Positions 7,085 through 14,341 are shown, numbered from the stretch's first letter. The stretch is 27,227 nt of DNA from DALYDP01 sp964541635 (GCA_964541635.1 CAZIQM010000010.1:1-27227), one strand, 5' to 3'. Made by a program: numbers and translations. The notes: generated from the letters alone by a model not told the origin.

Positions 7085-7921
7085 ATGTTGTCGCTGCAGC
7101 ATGTCACCGCTTCCCGTGGATCGAAGGTCGTCCTCCGCGATCTCTCGTTCGACCTCGAGCCGGGCTGCGTGTTCTGCGTGACGGGCGAGGAAGGAAGCGG
7201 CAAGACGTCGCTCCTGAAGGTGCTCACGCGCGAAATCCCGGCGGACGAAGGCATCGTGAAGATCGACGGCGCCGCGCTTTCGCAGCTGCCGCGCGAAGTC
7301 CTGCGCTTGTACCGCGCGCGCCTGGGCATCCTCGGTGAAACCGACGCGCTCGACCCGACCCTCACGCTCGCGCGCAACGTCGCGCTGCCGCTGGACCTCC
7401 ACGGCGTCGACGCGCGGGAACGCGACCGAGCGGTCGCCGATTTGTTGAAACGCCTGCGCGTGGGCACGGCGGCCGACCGGCTCCCGAAGGACGTTTCGCG
7501 CGGCGAGCGGCAGTTGGCCGCGTTCGCGAGGGCGATCGTCACCGGACCGGCGCTGCTCCTCCTCGACGAACCGTTCCAAGGCATGGGCGACGAGACCGCC
7601 CGCATCGCCGCGACGATGGTGGAGAACATGTGCGCGAAAGGCGCGACGGCGATCGTCGCTTCCGCCGAGGAGCGCACGCCGTCGTTCTTCGAATCGCCGC
7701 GCCTCGCGCGCATGCACCGCGGCCGCCTGACGGAAGCGAGCTCGCCGTCCGTTCCCGCCGAGCGCGTGCGCGAAGTGGCGAGCGTGAAAATGACGGAACT
7801 CGTGGAACGTTCGGAGCAATCGGCCGAGGAAACGCCCGCGGTCGTCCGCGCCCCGAGGGAAACGCCCGCGAAAACGGGCGAGAAGAAGAAAGTGCGCATC
7901 ACGTCGGTCGGTTCGCTGTAA
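7085..7921 (+). CDS. FtsE-like ABC ATPase with degenerate switch residues and a C-terminal tail
   Basis: This 278-residue protein has the ABC ATPase layout. Walker A is GEEGSGKTS (about residues 35-43), the signature is VSRGERQ in place of LSGGEQQ, and Walker B is ALLLLDEP. The ENVALPL-like stretch (RNVALPLDLHG) matches FtsE, the divisome ATPase that controls peptidoglycan hydrolysis with FtsX. Two residues normally needed for hydrolysis are changed: the Q-loop Gln aligns with Glu (GILGETDAL), and the H-loop His is missing (VASAEERT where VATHD is usual). The last 60 residues form a charged Pro/Glu/Lys tail ending KKKVRITSVGSL. No ftsX follows. Expression is probably near-leaderless, with TACACT eight bases before the ATG. 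Confidence 0.78.
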   Translation: MLSLQHVTASRGSKVVLRDLSFDLEPGCVFCVTGEEGSGKTSLLKVLTREIPADEGIVKIDGAALSQLPREVLRLYRARLGILGETDALDPTLTLARNVALPLDLHGVDARERDRAVADLLKRLRVGTAADRLPKDVSRGERQLAAFARAIVTGPALLLLDEPFQGMGDETARIAATMVENMCAKGATAIVASAEERTPSFFESPRLARMHRGRLTEASSPSVPAERVREVASVKMTELVERSEQSAEETPAVVRAPRETPAKTGEKKKVRITSVGSL

Positions 7922-7962
7922 TCGCTTTGCTTCGCCGCAAACAGGGGTAGAGTCGATGGGCA

Positions 7963-8589
7963 ATGGAGGTCGCGAAAGACCACCGTGCGATCGAACGAGG
8001 AAGGGTCTCTGACTCCGGAACGGTCAACGGCCTACTTCGCCATGTCGTCCTCGGCGTGGCGTTGGCGATCGGCGCCGGCGGATGCGCGGCCGTCAACGCG
8101 CCTTCTTCGGCGGTGAACGCGCAACGGACGTCGCTCATCGGGAAGACGATCCGCTTGCAGCGCGAAGGACGCGCGGACCTCGTGCTCAGCCTGCGGCAAA
8201 CGAACGGGACGCTGGAGATCGCCGTCGGCGAAAAAACCTACGTCATCCCGCAGCACCCCCTCGTGCCCGGAAAACCGATCGGCGAATCGATCTCGAACGT
8301 GGAGATGGACGACGCGACCGTGTGGATCACGTCCAGCTACGCGGACATCGAACTCTCGCGCGCGGAAGCGACGCGCCTGCTGGAGGAAATGGAAGCGTTC
8401 GACGGCGAGGCGCTCTCGACTGACGCATCGGTCGTCATGACGCCGAAGGACGCGACGCTCGACACCATGGTGAAAGCGCAACGCCTCTTCACGGGCGGCA
8501 GGCAGGGCGACACGGAATCGTTCCCCATCGGGCTTTCGCGCAAGAAGCCGGACCGCGAGCTCGCGCTGCAGAGCGCGCAGCCTCGTTGA
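7963..8589 (+). CDS. Putative lipoprotein of unknown function, 208 aa
   Basis: After a polar N-terminus of about 27 residues comes a hydrophobic segment VVLGVALAIGAGGC ending in AGGC, which resembles a lipobox and suggests processing at Cys by signal peptidase II and membrane anchoring. The remainder is a soluble domain of mixed strands and helices (SLIGKTIRLQREGRADLVL and onward) without a family I can name. The N-terminus before the hydrophobic part is long for a lipoprotein signal, so a later start is possible, although no better ATG is present. TAGAGT lies nine bases upstream of ATG 7963 and would give a very short leader. The same TAGAGTCGA string precedes the gene at 18085 minus. Confidence 0.7.
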   Translation: MEVAKDHRAIERGRVSDSGTVNGLLRHVVLGVALAIGAGGCAAVNAPSSAVNAQRTSLIGKTIRLQREGRADLVLSLRQTNGTLEIAVGEKTYVIPQHPLVPGKPIGESISNVEMDDATVWITSSYADIELSRAEATRLLEEMEAFDGEALSTDASVVMTPKDATLDTMVKAQRLFTGGRQGDTESFPIGLSRKKPDRELALQSAQPR

Positions 8590-8613
8590 CGCTCACGCGC
8601 CCCGGCGTATAAT
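8586..8613 (+). promoter_or_regulatory. Near-consensus promoter
   Basis: TTGACG (8586-8591), 16 bases, then a perfect TATAAT (8608-8613). It is among the strongest-looking promoters in the window, yet it drives only a short transcript ending at the terminator at 8721-8748. The -35 overlaps the stop of the upstream lipoprotein gene. Confidence 0.7.
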
Positions 8614-8619
8614 CGCCGC

Positions 8620-8748
8620 ATAACGCATCGCATGTCTTTCGCCGGCGCCTATTGGTTCTCCTTTATCGAGGGGAAGGTGCTGACGTGCGCGAACTGACCA
8701 TCCGGTAACGCGACGCTCTCCCTTCTCCCTCCCGAAGAAGGCGTTTTT
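8620..8748 (+). ncRNA. Candidate small RNA or leader transcript of about 130 bases
   Basis: The interval is bounded by a near-consensus promoter and a terminator. It contains one tiny open frame (8632-8697, 21 codons, starting MSFAGAYWF), which is too short to judge. The arms TTGGTTC and GAACTGACC inside it can pair around an inner hairpin, suggesting structure. I could not match it to 4.5S, 6S, tmRNA or a known riboswitch. It could be a free small RNA, or a leader that attenuates the gene starting at 8773. Confidence 0.4.
8721..8748 (+). terminator. Probable Rho-independent terminator
   Basis: CCTTCT (8721-8726) pairs with AGAAGG (8736-8741), followed by CG and TTTTT. The stem is only six pairs, so strength is moderate. 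It separates the short transcript from the gene at 8773. Confidence 0.55.
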
Positions 8749-8772
8749 CCGTATCCCCCTCCCCCACTCCCC

Positions 8773-8973
8773 ATGCATTCCATCAAAGAATCCGTCGACG
8801 CGGTCGCCGACGAAGCCTCCTCCGCCCCGTCCACCCCCGTGCGACACGACGTCGTCGACGCGCTCACCGCAGCGCGCGACGTCGTCAGCGGCTTGCTTCC
8901 CCGCGAAGTCGAGCCGCGTCGCGAAAAGTCGTATCGGGATGCCGGCCCCGGCGGCTGGCGCGTGTGGCGCTGA
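8773..8973 (+). CDS. Short hypothetical protein, 66 aa
   Basis: This is a small polar protein beginning MHSIKESVDAVADEASS and ending in a Trp-Arg-rich GGWRVWR. Codons end almost always in G or C as in confirmed neighbours, which supports coding. No signal peptide, membrane segment or known motif is visible. The leader before the ATG is nearly pure C and T (CCCCCTCCCCCACTCCCC), with no ribosome binding site. A hairpin over the stop codon (8962-8984) followed by CTTTT may end the transcript. The gene stands between a terminator and the assembly gap. Confidence 0.5.
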   Translation: MHSIKESVDAVADEASSAPSTPVRHDVVDALTAARDVVSGLLPREVEPRREKSYRDAGPGGWRVWR

Positions 8974-8994
8974 GCGCCTCACACCATGCTTTTC
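8962..8994 (+). terminator. Hairpin over the stop of the 66-aa gene
   Basis: GTGTG-GCGC pairs with GCGC-(CT bulge)-CACAC around the TGA stop codon, and a CTTTT follows four bases later. It is a plausible terminator lying just before the poly-G gap. Confidence 0.4.
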
Positions 8995-8997
8995 CCT

Positions 8998-9086
8998 GGG
9001 GGGGGGGGGGGGGGGGGGGGGGGGGCGGGGGGGCGCGGGGGGCGGGGGGCGGGGGGGGGGGGGGGGGGGGGGGGGGNNNNNNNNNN
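8998..9086. other. Assembly gap: poly-G run plus ten Ns
   Basis: A run of about 79 bases that is G with only a few C interruptions is followed by ten Ns (9077-9086). This looks like a scaffold join whose edge was extended with no-signal G calls of two-colour sequencing. The true distance between the flanking genes is unknown, and long Gly or Pro frames across it are not real. Confidence 0.93.
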
Positions 9087-9095
9087 CCCACTCCC

Positions 9096-9392
9096 ATGTC
9101 CAACGCATTCTCCCTCGACGGCAACGAAAGCCTGAGCTCCACGGAACGGATCATCGTCGACCATTTGTTCATCCAATCGAACGAAGAGCCGGTCACGATC
9201 GCCACGAACGAACACCTGTTCGAGCGCGCGCCGAACACCGTGGTCGCCAACACGCGCGAAGAACTTGAAGCGATCATCCGCGGCTTCCCCGCGCACCGGC
9301 GCCCGGTGATGGTGCGACGGCTCGCGGGCATGCTCGTGCAGCAATTGCGCGAGGAACGGCCGGTCGGAAACCTTCCCGCGCTCGAAGCCTGA
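9096..9392 (+). CDS. Hypothetical protein, 98 aa
   Basis: This is an unrecognised soluble protein beginning MSNAFSLDGNESL, with a helical C-terminal half (REELEAIIRGF, RRLAGMLVQQLREER). The start is the first ATG after the assembly gap and is preceded by CCCACTCCC, much like the C-rich leader of the 66-aa gene at 8773. Because the gap ends ten bases upstream, a longer N-terminus cannot be excluded, though the leader similarity supports this start. The next gene, 41 bases on, has its own -10 box (TATAGT), so this gene is probably transcribed alone or from before the gap. Confidence 0.65.
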   Translation: MSNAFSLDGNESLSSTERIIVDHLFIQSNEEPVTIATNEHLFERAPNTVVANTREELEAIIRGFPAHRRPVMVRRLAGMLVQQLREERPVGNLPALEA

Positions 9393-9417
9393 TTCTCGCG
9401 GCGTTCCGGAAGCGGCG

Positions 9418-9423
9418 TATAGT
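9418..9423 (+). promoter_or_regulatory. -10 box before the polytopic membrane gene
   Basis: TATAGT lies ten bases before the ATG at 9434, giving a leader of only a few bases. No Shine-Dalgarno sequence is present. Confidence 0.5.
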
Positions 9424-9433
9424 GTGAACCGCT

Positions 9434-10435
9434 ATGCGCCTCTTCCGTCGTTCCCCTTCCGCCCCGTCGCGGACATTCGAGTGGTCCTACGTCGCCTGCT
9501 GCACCTGGTTCGTCATCGGTCTCTTCCTCGACGGATGGGCACATAACCACGTCCCCGAGCTCGAGACGTTCTTCACGCCGTGGCACGCCGTGTTCTACGC
9601 CGGGTACTTCCTCATGGCGGCCACGCTCCTGGCGTTGCGCGTGCGGACGGGCGCGGAAAACATGCCGGCCGGATACCGCGAAGCGCTCGCGGGGGCCGGG
9701 ATCTTCTTCGCGGGCGGCATCGGCGACATGCTGTGGCACGAGGCGTTCGGCATCGAGAAGGACATCGAAGCGCTCTTCAGCCCCACGCACCTCGTGCTCG
9801 CGCTGGGAACGGTCCTCATGCTCGGGGCGCCGTGGCTCGCGACCGTGCGAAGCGGCAAACACGGCCAAACGTTCGCGGAGCAACTTCCGGCCATCCTGTC
9901 GCTCACCTTCTGCGCGTCCGCGGTCACTTTCCTCACGCAATTCCACCATTGGACCGACCTGTCGCTCGTCGATCCGGCGCCCGTGCGCCACAACGCCGAG
10001 CTGATCCAGGAAGTCGCGATGGCGGGCTACCTGTGGCATATCGCGGTCCTCATGGCCGCGGCGATCCTCCTGCTGCGGACGTCGAAACCGGCGCTGGGGA
10101 CGCTCGCGACCCTCTTCACGGTCAGCACGTTCGGCATGGCGGCGATGCGGATGGACACCCTGGGCGCGGCGCTTCCGATCGTGTGCATCGCGTACGTGAT
10201 CGGCTTCTTCGCCGACCTCTGGGCGGCGCGCGCGTGGCCGATCGAGAAGAACCTCGCGGCGTTCCGCTGGTTCACGGCCGGGGTGCCCGCGGCGCTCGTC
10301 GCGCTGTTGCACGCGTACGCCATCCCCCTGCACGGCACGTGGTGGTCGATCCACATGTGGACGGGCGCCGTCGCGATAGCGGCCGGCACGGGCGTGCTCG
10401 TCGGATTGGCGATGGTGCCGCCGGCGAAGCGTTGA
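9434..10435 (+). CDS. Ten-helix membrane protein with conserved-looking His residues
   Basis: This is a 333-residue polytopic protein with about ten hydrophobic segments after a short basic N-terminus (MRLFRRS). Polar residues cluster at helix ends in patterns typical of metal or haem ligands or of a proton path: DGWAHNHVPELE and FTPWHAVFY near residues 33-55, GDMLWHEAFGIEKDIEALFSPTHL near 97-120, QFHHWTD, LWHIAVL and WWSIHMW. I associate the DxxWHExFG...SPTHL arrangement with a widespread but uncharacterised bacterial membrane family; I cannot name it and assign no substrate. It is convergent with the DUF4015 gene, whose stop lies only seven bases beyond its own. Confidence 0.75.
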   Translation: MRLFRRSPSAPSRTFEWSYVACCTWFVIGLFLDGWAHNHVPELETFFTPWHAVFYAGYFLMAATLLALRVRTGAENMPAGYREALAGAGIFFAGGIGDMLWHEAFGIEKDIEALFSPTHLVLALGTVLMLGAPWLATVRSGKHGQTFAEQLPAILSLTFCASAVTFLTQFHHWTDLSLVDPAPVRHNAELIQEVAMAGYLWHIAVLMAAAILLLRTSKPALGTLATLFTVSTFGMAAMRMDTLGAALPIVCIAYVIGFFADLWAARAWPIEKNLAAFRWFTAGVPAALVALLHAYAIPLHGTWWSIHMWTGAVAIAAGTGVLVGLAMVPPAKR

Positions 10436-10442
10436 ACGGACC

Positions 10443-11720
10443 TTAGGCCTTCTGCTCGCAGTGCTCGGGCCACGTCACGCCGTCGAGGCCTTTGTAGACT
10501 TCGGCGTAGTTGTTGCCGGCGTTCCAGAACTGGAAGCCGCAGTAGCCGGAGTCGAACACGGCCTGGATCTGGTCCTTCACGTTCTGCGCCGTGACGCTGT
10601 ACCCCTGGATCCACGGGCGGAGCTTGCCCTTGTCCTCTTCCGCGAGGAGGTCCTTGTAGCCGGTGAGCGTCCGCTTCACGAGCCAGTACATGCGGCTCGG
10701 GCCGTGCTTGGCCGGATTCCAGTAGCCGCCGTCTTCCGAGAACGTGGCGGGGTAGGCCATCGGCGAGATGACGTCGAGGTACGGCGCGAAACGGACGACG
10801 TCCTGCCCGAGCGTCTCGAGGTTCGCGGGGTAGTTCCATCCCAGGATCGCGTACGAGGAGATACCGAGCTTGGTCGTGGGTCCGCAGCGATCGATCGTCT
10901 CGCGCGCCTTCTTGATGAACGAGAAGACCTTGTCGGCCTTCTGCTGGGCGCTGAACACGCCGAGGGCCACGTAGTTTTCCGTCGAGAAGCGGATGTAGTC
11001 GAAGTTCACCTCGTCGATGCCCGACTTCGCCAGGTCGCAGAGGACTTCCATGTTGTACTGCTGCGCGTAGTCGTTCGAGGGATCGATCCACGTCGCGGAG
11101 AGCACGGCGTTCGTGTTCGGGTTACGGACACTCGCTTCGGGCACCGCGGCCGTGAAGCCGTCGTCCTTGATGGCGATGAAGCGGCCCATCACGTAGAAGC
11201 CGTTGTCGTGCAGTTTCTGGATGATCGCGGGCAAATCCTCGATCGCCTTCACGAGGTTCAAATCCTTGGCGACTTGCGAGGTCGTGTCGAAATACACGCG
11301 CGAACCCTTCACGTCGAAGATCACGGCGTTGCCGCCGACCTTCTTCATGTTCTCGATGACCGAGTCCAGCTTGTCCCCGTTCGCGACGCTGCCCGACGTG
11401 AGGTAGACGCCCGCGCGGTTGTACGGATCCATCGGGGGCTTCGTGAGGGCCGAGGGAGGACGGATCTTCGCGACGTCGGCGTCGGGACCGAAGATCTGCT
11501 TGAGGCGGGCCATCGCGCGCTGCGTGCGCAGGTCGAGGTTCGCCGACACCGGCTTCTTCGCCGCGGCGGCGGACGACGACGCGGCGGGAACGATGGGCGC
11601 CTGGCGCGCGACGAATTGCGCGGGCACGGACGCGGACGATTCCGCGCCGATGCCGAGCATCGGATACGCGAGCAGGCCCAAGCCTACCAGGAGCGCCGAC
11701 GAAGCCATCGGGTGCTTCAT
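10443..11720 (-). CDS. Secreted glycoside-hydrolase-like protein (DUF4015)
   Basis: A signal peptide or anchor (residues 1-26, ending GIGA) is followed by an Ala/Ser-rich spacer and a (beta/alpha)8-barrel-like domain from about residue 100 to the end (425 aa). DUF4015 features are visible: NRAGVYLTSG at the barrel start, NAVIFDVKG, LHDNGFYVMGRF, the hallmark DEVNFDYIRF, then DVISPMAYPATF and RPWIQGY. The acidic residues of DEVNFDYIRF are candidate active-site residues. The family is related to glycosyl hydrolases, but its substrates are largely unknown; a role in cell-wall or capsule polysaccharide is inferred from export. TAGCCT lies six bases upstream of the ATG, consistent with a leaderless mRNA. 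An alternative in-frame ATG lies four codons later. Confidence 0.87.
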   Translation of the reverse strand: MKHPMASSALLVGLGLLAYPMLGIGAESSASVPAQFVARQAPIVPAASSSAAAAKKPVSANLDLRTQRAMARLKQIFGPDADVAKIRPPSALTKPPMDPYNRAGVYLTSGSVANGDKLDSVIENMKKVGGNAVIFDVKGSRVYFDTTSQVAKDLNLVKAIEDLPAIIQKLHDNGFYVMGRFIAIKDDGFTAAVPEASVRNPNTNAVLSATWIDPSNDYAQQYNMEVLCDLAKSGIDEVNFDYIRFSTENYVALGVFSAQQKADKVFSFIKKARETIDRCGPTTKLGISSYAILGWNYPANLETLGQDVVRFAPYLDVISPMAYPATFSEDGGYWNPAKHGPSRMYWLVKRTLTGYKDLLAEEDKGKLRPWIQGYSVTAQNVKDQIQAVFDSGYCGFQFWNAGNNYAEVYKGLDGVTWPEHCEQKA

Positions 11721-11815
11721 AAGGGAAGGCTATCGTGCCGCGTCCGGCGCATTCCCTCAATGCACGCGAAAGAATGGCATGGATGCCGGGACACAAACGT
11801 GGTCCGGCGTACGAC

Positions 11816-11989
11816 TCAGAGTCCTTGGAGCAGGTCCGCCGCGAACGTGTAGAGGTTCGGCAGGATGACGACCGAAAAGGTCACGAGCAGCAGCGCGATC
11901 CGGTGGCGCAGGTGACGGAGGTGCGCCGGGTCCGCGGGCACGGGAGGGCCGGCACGCGGGAGTCCGTCGTCGGATGTCTCGGAGGGCAT
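11816..11989 (-). CDS. Small single-helix membrane protein, 57 aa
   Basis: This short gene begins MPSETSDDGLPRAG. It has a polar, Pro-rich N-terminal half, a basic stretch (HLRHLRHR), then one hydrophobic helix (IALLLVTFSVVILPNLYTF) and a short tail ending LLQGL. Codon choice is strongly G/C-ending like its neighbours. A good promoter lies upstream on the same strand (TTGCTA, 16 bases, TATAAT), with a leader of about 20 bases. It lies upstream of, and in the same direction as, the DUF4015 gene. No function can be assigned. Confidence 0.65.
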   Translation of the reverse strand: MPSETSDDGLPRAGPPVPADPAHLRHLRHRIALLLVTFSVVILPNLYTFAADLLQGL

Positions 11990-12015
11990 CGGGGGGCGGA
12001 ATGGATGTTGTAAAT

Positions 12016-12043
12016 ATTATAACATATTTTTAGATTTTAGCAA
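12016..12043 (-). promoter_or_regulatory. Promoter of the small single-helix protein
   Basis: On the minus strand TTGCTA (12038-12043), 16 bases, TATAAT (12016-12021), within an AT-rich island in GC-rich surroundings. The SDR gene is divergent, with its own -10 box at 12060. Confidence 0.7.
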
Positions 12044-12059
12044 ATAGGAGGGGCAGGCG

Positions 12060-12065
12060 TAGGAT
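12060..12065 (+). promoter_or_regulatory. -10 box of a leaderless SDR promoter
   Basis: TAGGAT lies exactly six bases before the ATG at 12072. An AGGAGG at 12047-12052 is too far upstream to serve as a ribosome binding site. Confidence 0.5.
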
Positions 12066-12071
12066 GGCGGC

Positions 12072-12722
12072 ATGGAATTCAACGGATTGATCGCCGTGGT
12101 CACCGGAGGAAGCAACGGGATCGGATCGGCGTTGTGCGCGCTGCTGGCGGAACGCGGCGCGACGGTCGCGTCGCTCGACGTCGCCGCGCCCGCGAAACAT
12201 CCGCCGGGGATCACGCACCTGCACTGCGACGTGACGAAGCTCGACGACGTCCGCGCGGCGCTTGCGCAGGTCCGCGGCCCGATCGGCCTGCTCGTGAACA
12301 ACGCGGGCGTCATGCGCCGGGGCACCGCCCTTTCGCACCCCGAGGACGAATTCGACCTCCTCTTTTCCGTCAACGCCAAAGGGCCGTGGCTCGTGATGAA
12401 GGAAGCGGCTCCCCTGCTCTCGAAACACGCCGTCGTCCTGCACGTGTCGAGCTACCGGGCGGGACAGGACGTCGACGACCCGGGCCTCTATGCCGCGTCG
12501 AAAGCCGCGGGCGAACACGTCGCGCGGTGCGCGGCGTCGGCGGACCCGGCTTGGCGGTTGAAAATCGCGCGACTGGGCCGCTTCAGCACCGACATGGCGC
12601 GCGAGGGCCTCGGCGCCCGCGAACCGGCGGAAGCCGCGGAGTTGCTGCTGGAACTCGCGGCGTCCGACCACGCGCTGCTGTCCTACGATCCGGGAAGCGA
12701 ACGTTACTCGTTCAGCGGCTAG
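12072..12722 (+). CDS. Short-chain dehydrogenase/reductase
   Basis: This is a classical SDR of 216 residues, somewhat short for the family (about 250). The NAD(P)-binding motif TGGSNGIG is at residues 11-18, NNAG at 76-79, the structural Asn at 101, Ser126/127 in VSSY, and the catalytic pair Tyr140 and Lys144 in YAASK. An acidic residue after strand 2 (SLDVAA) hints at NAD preference, as Asp there usually disfavours NADP. Substrate is unknown. The end of the gene overlaps by 11 bases the convergent poly-Ser gene. A -10 box six bases before the ATG suggests a leaderless mRNA. Confidence 0.9.
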   Translation: MEFNGLIAVVTGGSNGIGSALCALLAERGATVASLDVAAPAKHPPGITHLHCDVTKLDDVRAALAQVRGPIGLLVNNAGVMRRGTALSHPEDEFDLLFSVNAKGPWLVMKEAAPLLSKHAVVLHVSSYRAGQDVDDPGLYAASKAAGEHVARCAASADPAWRLKIARLGRFSTDMAREGLGAREPAEAAELLLELAASDHALLSYDPGSERYSFSG

Positions 12723-13209
12723 ACGGCAGGTCGGCGCGGAAGACCTCGTCGAGGATCGAGTCGATGCGGGTCTTGAGCTCGTTTTTCACGCGCGTCATGC
12801 ACTCGCGGCCCGTCGAACCGTCTTCGGCCGTGCGGTCCTTGCAGAACTGCTTCGACAGGACGCTCACGAACTTCACCGTCACCTTCACTTTGGCTTCGAT
12901 GCGATCGAGGAAGTTCGACCATTTCCATTGCCCGTCCGGGATCGCCGTCGTGTCGACGGTGTCCACGTCCCCCTTGGCGGGCGTCTTGTTGATCAAGCGG
13001 ACGCACCGTTTGTAATCTTCCCCGCTGCCGAAGCGTTTGCACCGTTCGATGCGCGTCGCGTCGACGGACGAGGAGGATGACGAAGAAGAAGACGAAGAAG
13101 AAGACGAAGAAGAAGACGAAGACGAGGAACCGTCGGCGGCGAAGGCCGGGACGGCGGTGAGGACGATCGAAGCGGCTGCGAGACCGGAGAGGAGGGATTT
13201 CACGTTCAT
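12712..13209 (-). CDS. Secreted protein with a 21-residue serine tract
   Basis: A signal peptide (MNVKSLLSGLAAASIVLTAVPAFAAD, cleavage after AFA) is followed by an uninterrupted run of 21 Ser and then a mixed soluble domain of about 115 residues with four Cys (in RCKRF, KRCVRL, QFCKD and RECMT) that could form two disulfides outside the cell. The Ser tract probably acts as a flexible linker. At DNA level it contains a 12-base unit repeated three times (13081-13116), so its length may vary between strains. The stop overlaps the SDR gene on the other strand. I do not recognise the C-terminal domain. Confidence 0.78.
   Translation of the reverse strand: MNVKSLLSGLAAASIVLTAVPAFAADGSSSSSSSSSSSSSSSSSSSSSVDATRIERCKRFGSGEDYKRCVRLINKTPAKGDVDTVDTTAIPDGQWKWSNFLDRIEAKVKVTVKFVSVLSKQFCKDRTAEDGSTGRECMTRVKNELKTRIDSILDEVFRADLPSSR
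13081..13116. repeat. 12-base tandem repeat, three copies, in the Ser tract
   Basis: The unit CGAAGAAGAAGA is repeated three times exactly, with degenerate flanks on both sides. It encodes Ser-Ser-Ser-Ser on the minus strand. It is a slippage-prone microsatellite whose changes in whole units keep the frame. Confidence 0.8.
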
Positions 13210-13299
13210 ACGGGTGGAAAGGAAGGAAACGGAAGACGCGGGGATCGTAGCAGACGCATGACGAAACAGGCGTCAGTCCGCGGAACCGGCAACACGAGA

Positions 13300-14277
13300 T
13301 CAGGGCAACAGGCCGTCGACGGCATGGTCGACCGTCGTCGTCGGCGGCGCCTCGACCGCGTCCGGAACGACCGCGGGAAGGTCGTCATCGGCGGCCGGCG
13401 CGGCATCGCGATCGTCGTCGGCGTCGGCGGACGCTGCTGCATCGGCGTCCACGCGCGTTTCCGTTTCGACGTCGACCGGCGGCGTTTCCACGCGCACGTC
13501 GACCTCGTTGGCGCCGCGTGCGCGTGCGTTGGCCGAGGGAACGGGAACGAGTTTCTGCTCGTTGCCGGAGGGAACCGGCGCGACGGTCGGCTCGCCCACG
13601 GGCTGGTCGAAGCCTTCGGCGCGCTGCTTCAACGCCTTCAGCACGCGGTTGATGCGCGACGCCCTGCGAAGCGCGTCCTGGTCGTCGCCGATGGCGGCGT
13701 TCACGGCGGTGCGCATCGCGGCGCGTTCCGCGGCGGCCGCGGGCAGGGCTTCGACTTCGATCTCCACGTCGTGCGCCGCGCTTTCGACGTGGTCCCCGAG
13801 GGCGACGTCGAGGTCGCCGTTCGCGACGCCGCGCGCGCTCAATTGGTGGAGCTCCTCCATGCGGCGGCGCAACCGTTCGACGGCCCAGCGCGCCCGGTCG
13901 GCGGCGGTGAACTGCAACGAGGAGCGCACCGCTTCGTTCACGTAGATCTTCACGCCGTACAGCGCGTCGCCGGGAAGGGCGTCTTCCGCCGCGTAGGACA
14001 CGCCGGCGAACGAAAGTCCGAGCACGAGCAACACGGAAAGCGCCGAGGCGTGGATGCGCATCGGCAAGCGGAAGCTTGTCCAACTCCACGACGCCGCAGG
14101 AACGGGGTCATCGGCGTAGACCAGCTGCTGCAACGCCCTGCGGCCCGAGAGCTTCTCCTCCGGCGTCAGGGAAAGGGCAATGCGAGCGTGAATGGCCGCC
14201 TTAGCGGCATTTCTTTCGTGGATGGACAGGGACAACGCGTCGGCGTCGTCGAGCATGTGTTGTGCTGGTTCTTTCAT
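13300..14277 (-). CDS. DUF5667 membrane protein, probable partner of the ECF sigma factor
   Basis: This 325-residue protein has three parts. Residues 1-72 are cytoplasmic and helical (HMLDDADALSLSIHE...). A single membrane helix spans about 77-96. The outer part begins with a DUF5667 domain (AEDALPGDALYGVKIYVNEAVRSSL and onward), is helical to about residue 230, and ends in a disordered Asp/Ala/Val/Pro-rich tail. DUF5667 proteins often lie next to ECF sigma genes and have the anti-sigma-type layout. That, plus the position 64 bases after the sigma gene in the same direction, suggests it senses envelope conditions and holds the sigma factor. No zinc-binding HxxxCxxC motif is present in the cytoplasmic part, so it is not a standard ZAS anti-sigma factor. 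Confidence 0.82.
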   Translation of the reverse strand: MKEPAQHMLDDADALSLSIHERNAAKAAIHARIALSLTPEEKLSGRRALQQLVYADDPVPAASWSWTSFRLPMRIHASALSVLLVLGLSFAGVSYAAEDALPGDALYGVKIYVNEAVRSSLQFTAADRARWAVERLRRRMEELHQLSARGVANGDLDVALGDHVESAAHDVEIEVEALPAAAAERAAMRTAVNAAIGDDQDALRRASRINRVLKALKQRAEGFDQPVGEPTVAPVPSGNEQKLVPVPSANARARGANEVDVRVETPPVDVETETRVDADAAASADADDDRDAAPAADDDLPAVVPDAVEAPPTTTVDHAVDGLLP

Positions 14278-14341
14278 GGGGGTGCGATCGGACCGGTATC
14301 CGACCGTGGAAGTGATAGGGATGAAAACGATGGAAGGAGCG

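Noticed and set aside
5734..7983. A long open frame on the minus strand across rsmG and the ABC ATPase gene.
   Set aside because: It is antisense to two confidently recognised genes, its codons mirror theirs, and only its last 148 residues have a start codon with a Shine-Dalgarno site. I kept only 5734-6180.
8885..10354. Long frames with Pro or Gly tracts crossing the poly-G/N stretch.
   Set aside because: They depend on the assembly artefact and on Ns, so they are not real proteins.
10461..11852. A 463-codon plus-strand frame opposite the DUF4015 gene.
   Set aside because: The DUF4015 reading has clear family motifs; this frame is a biased-composition shadow.
13081..13130. A CRISPR-like array from the regular GAAGAAGAC repeats.
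   Set aside because: The units are 12 bases with no spacers and encode a serine tract. No CRISPR array is visible anywhere in the window.
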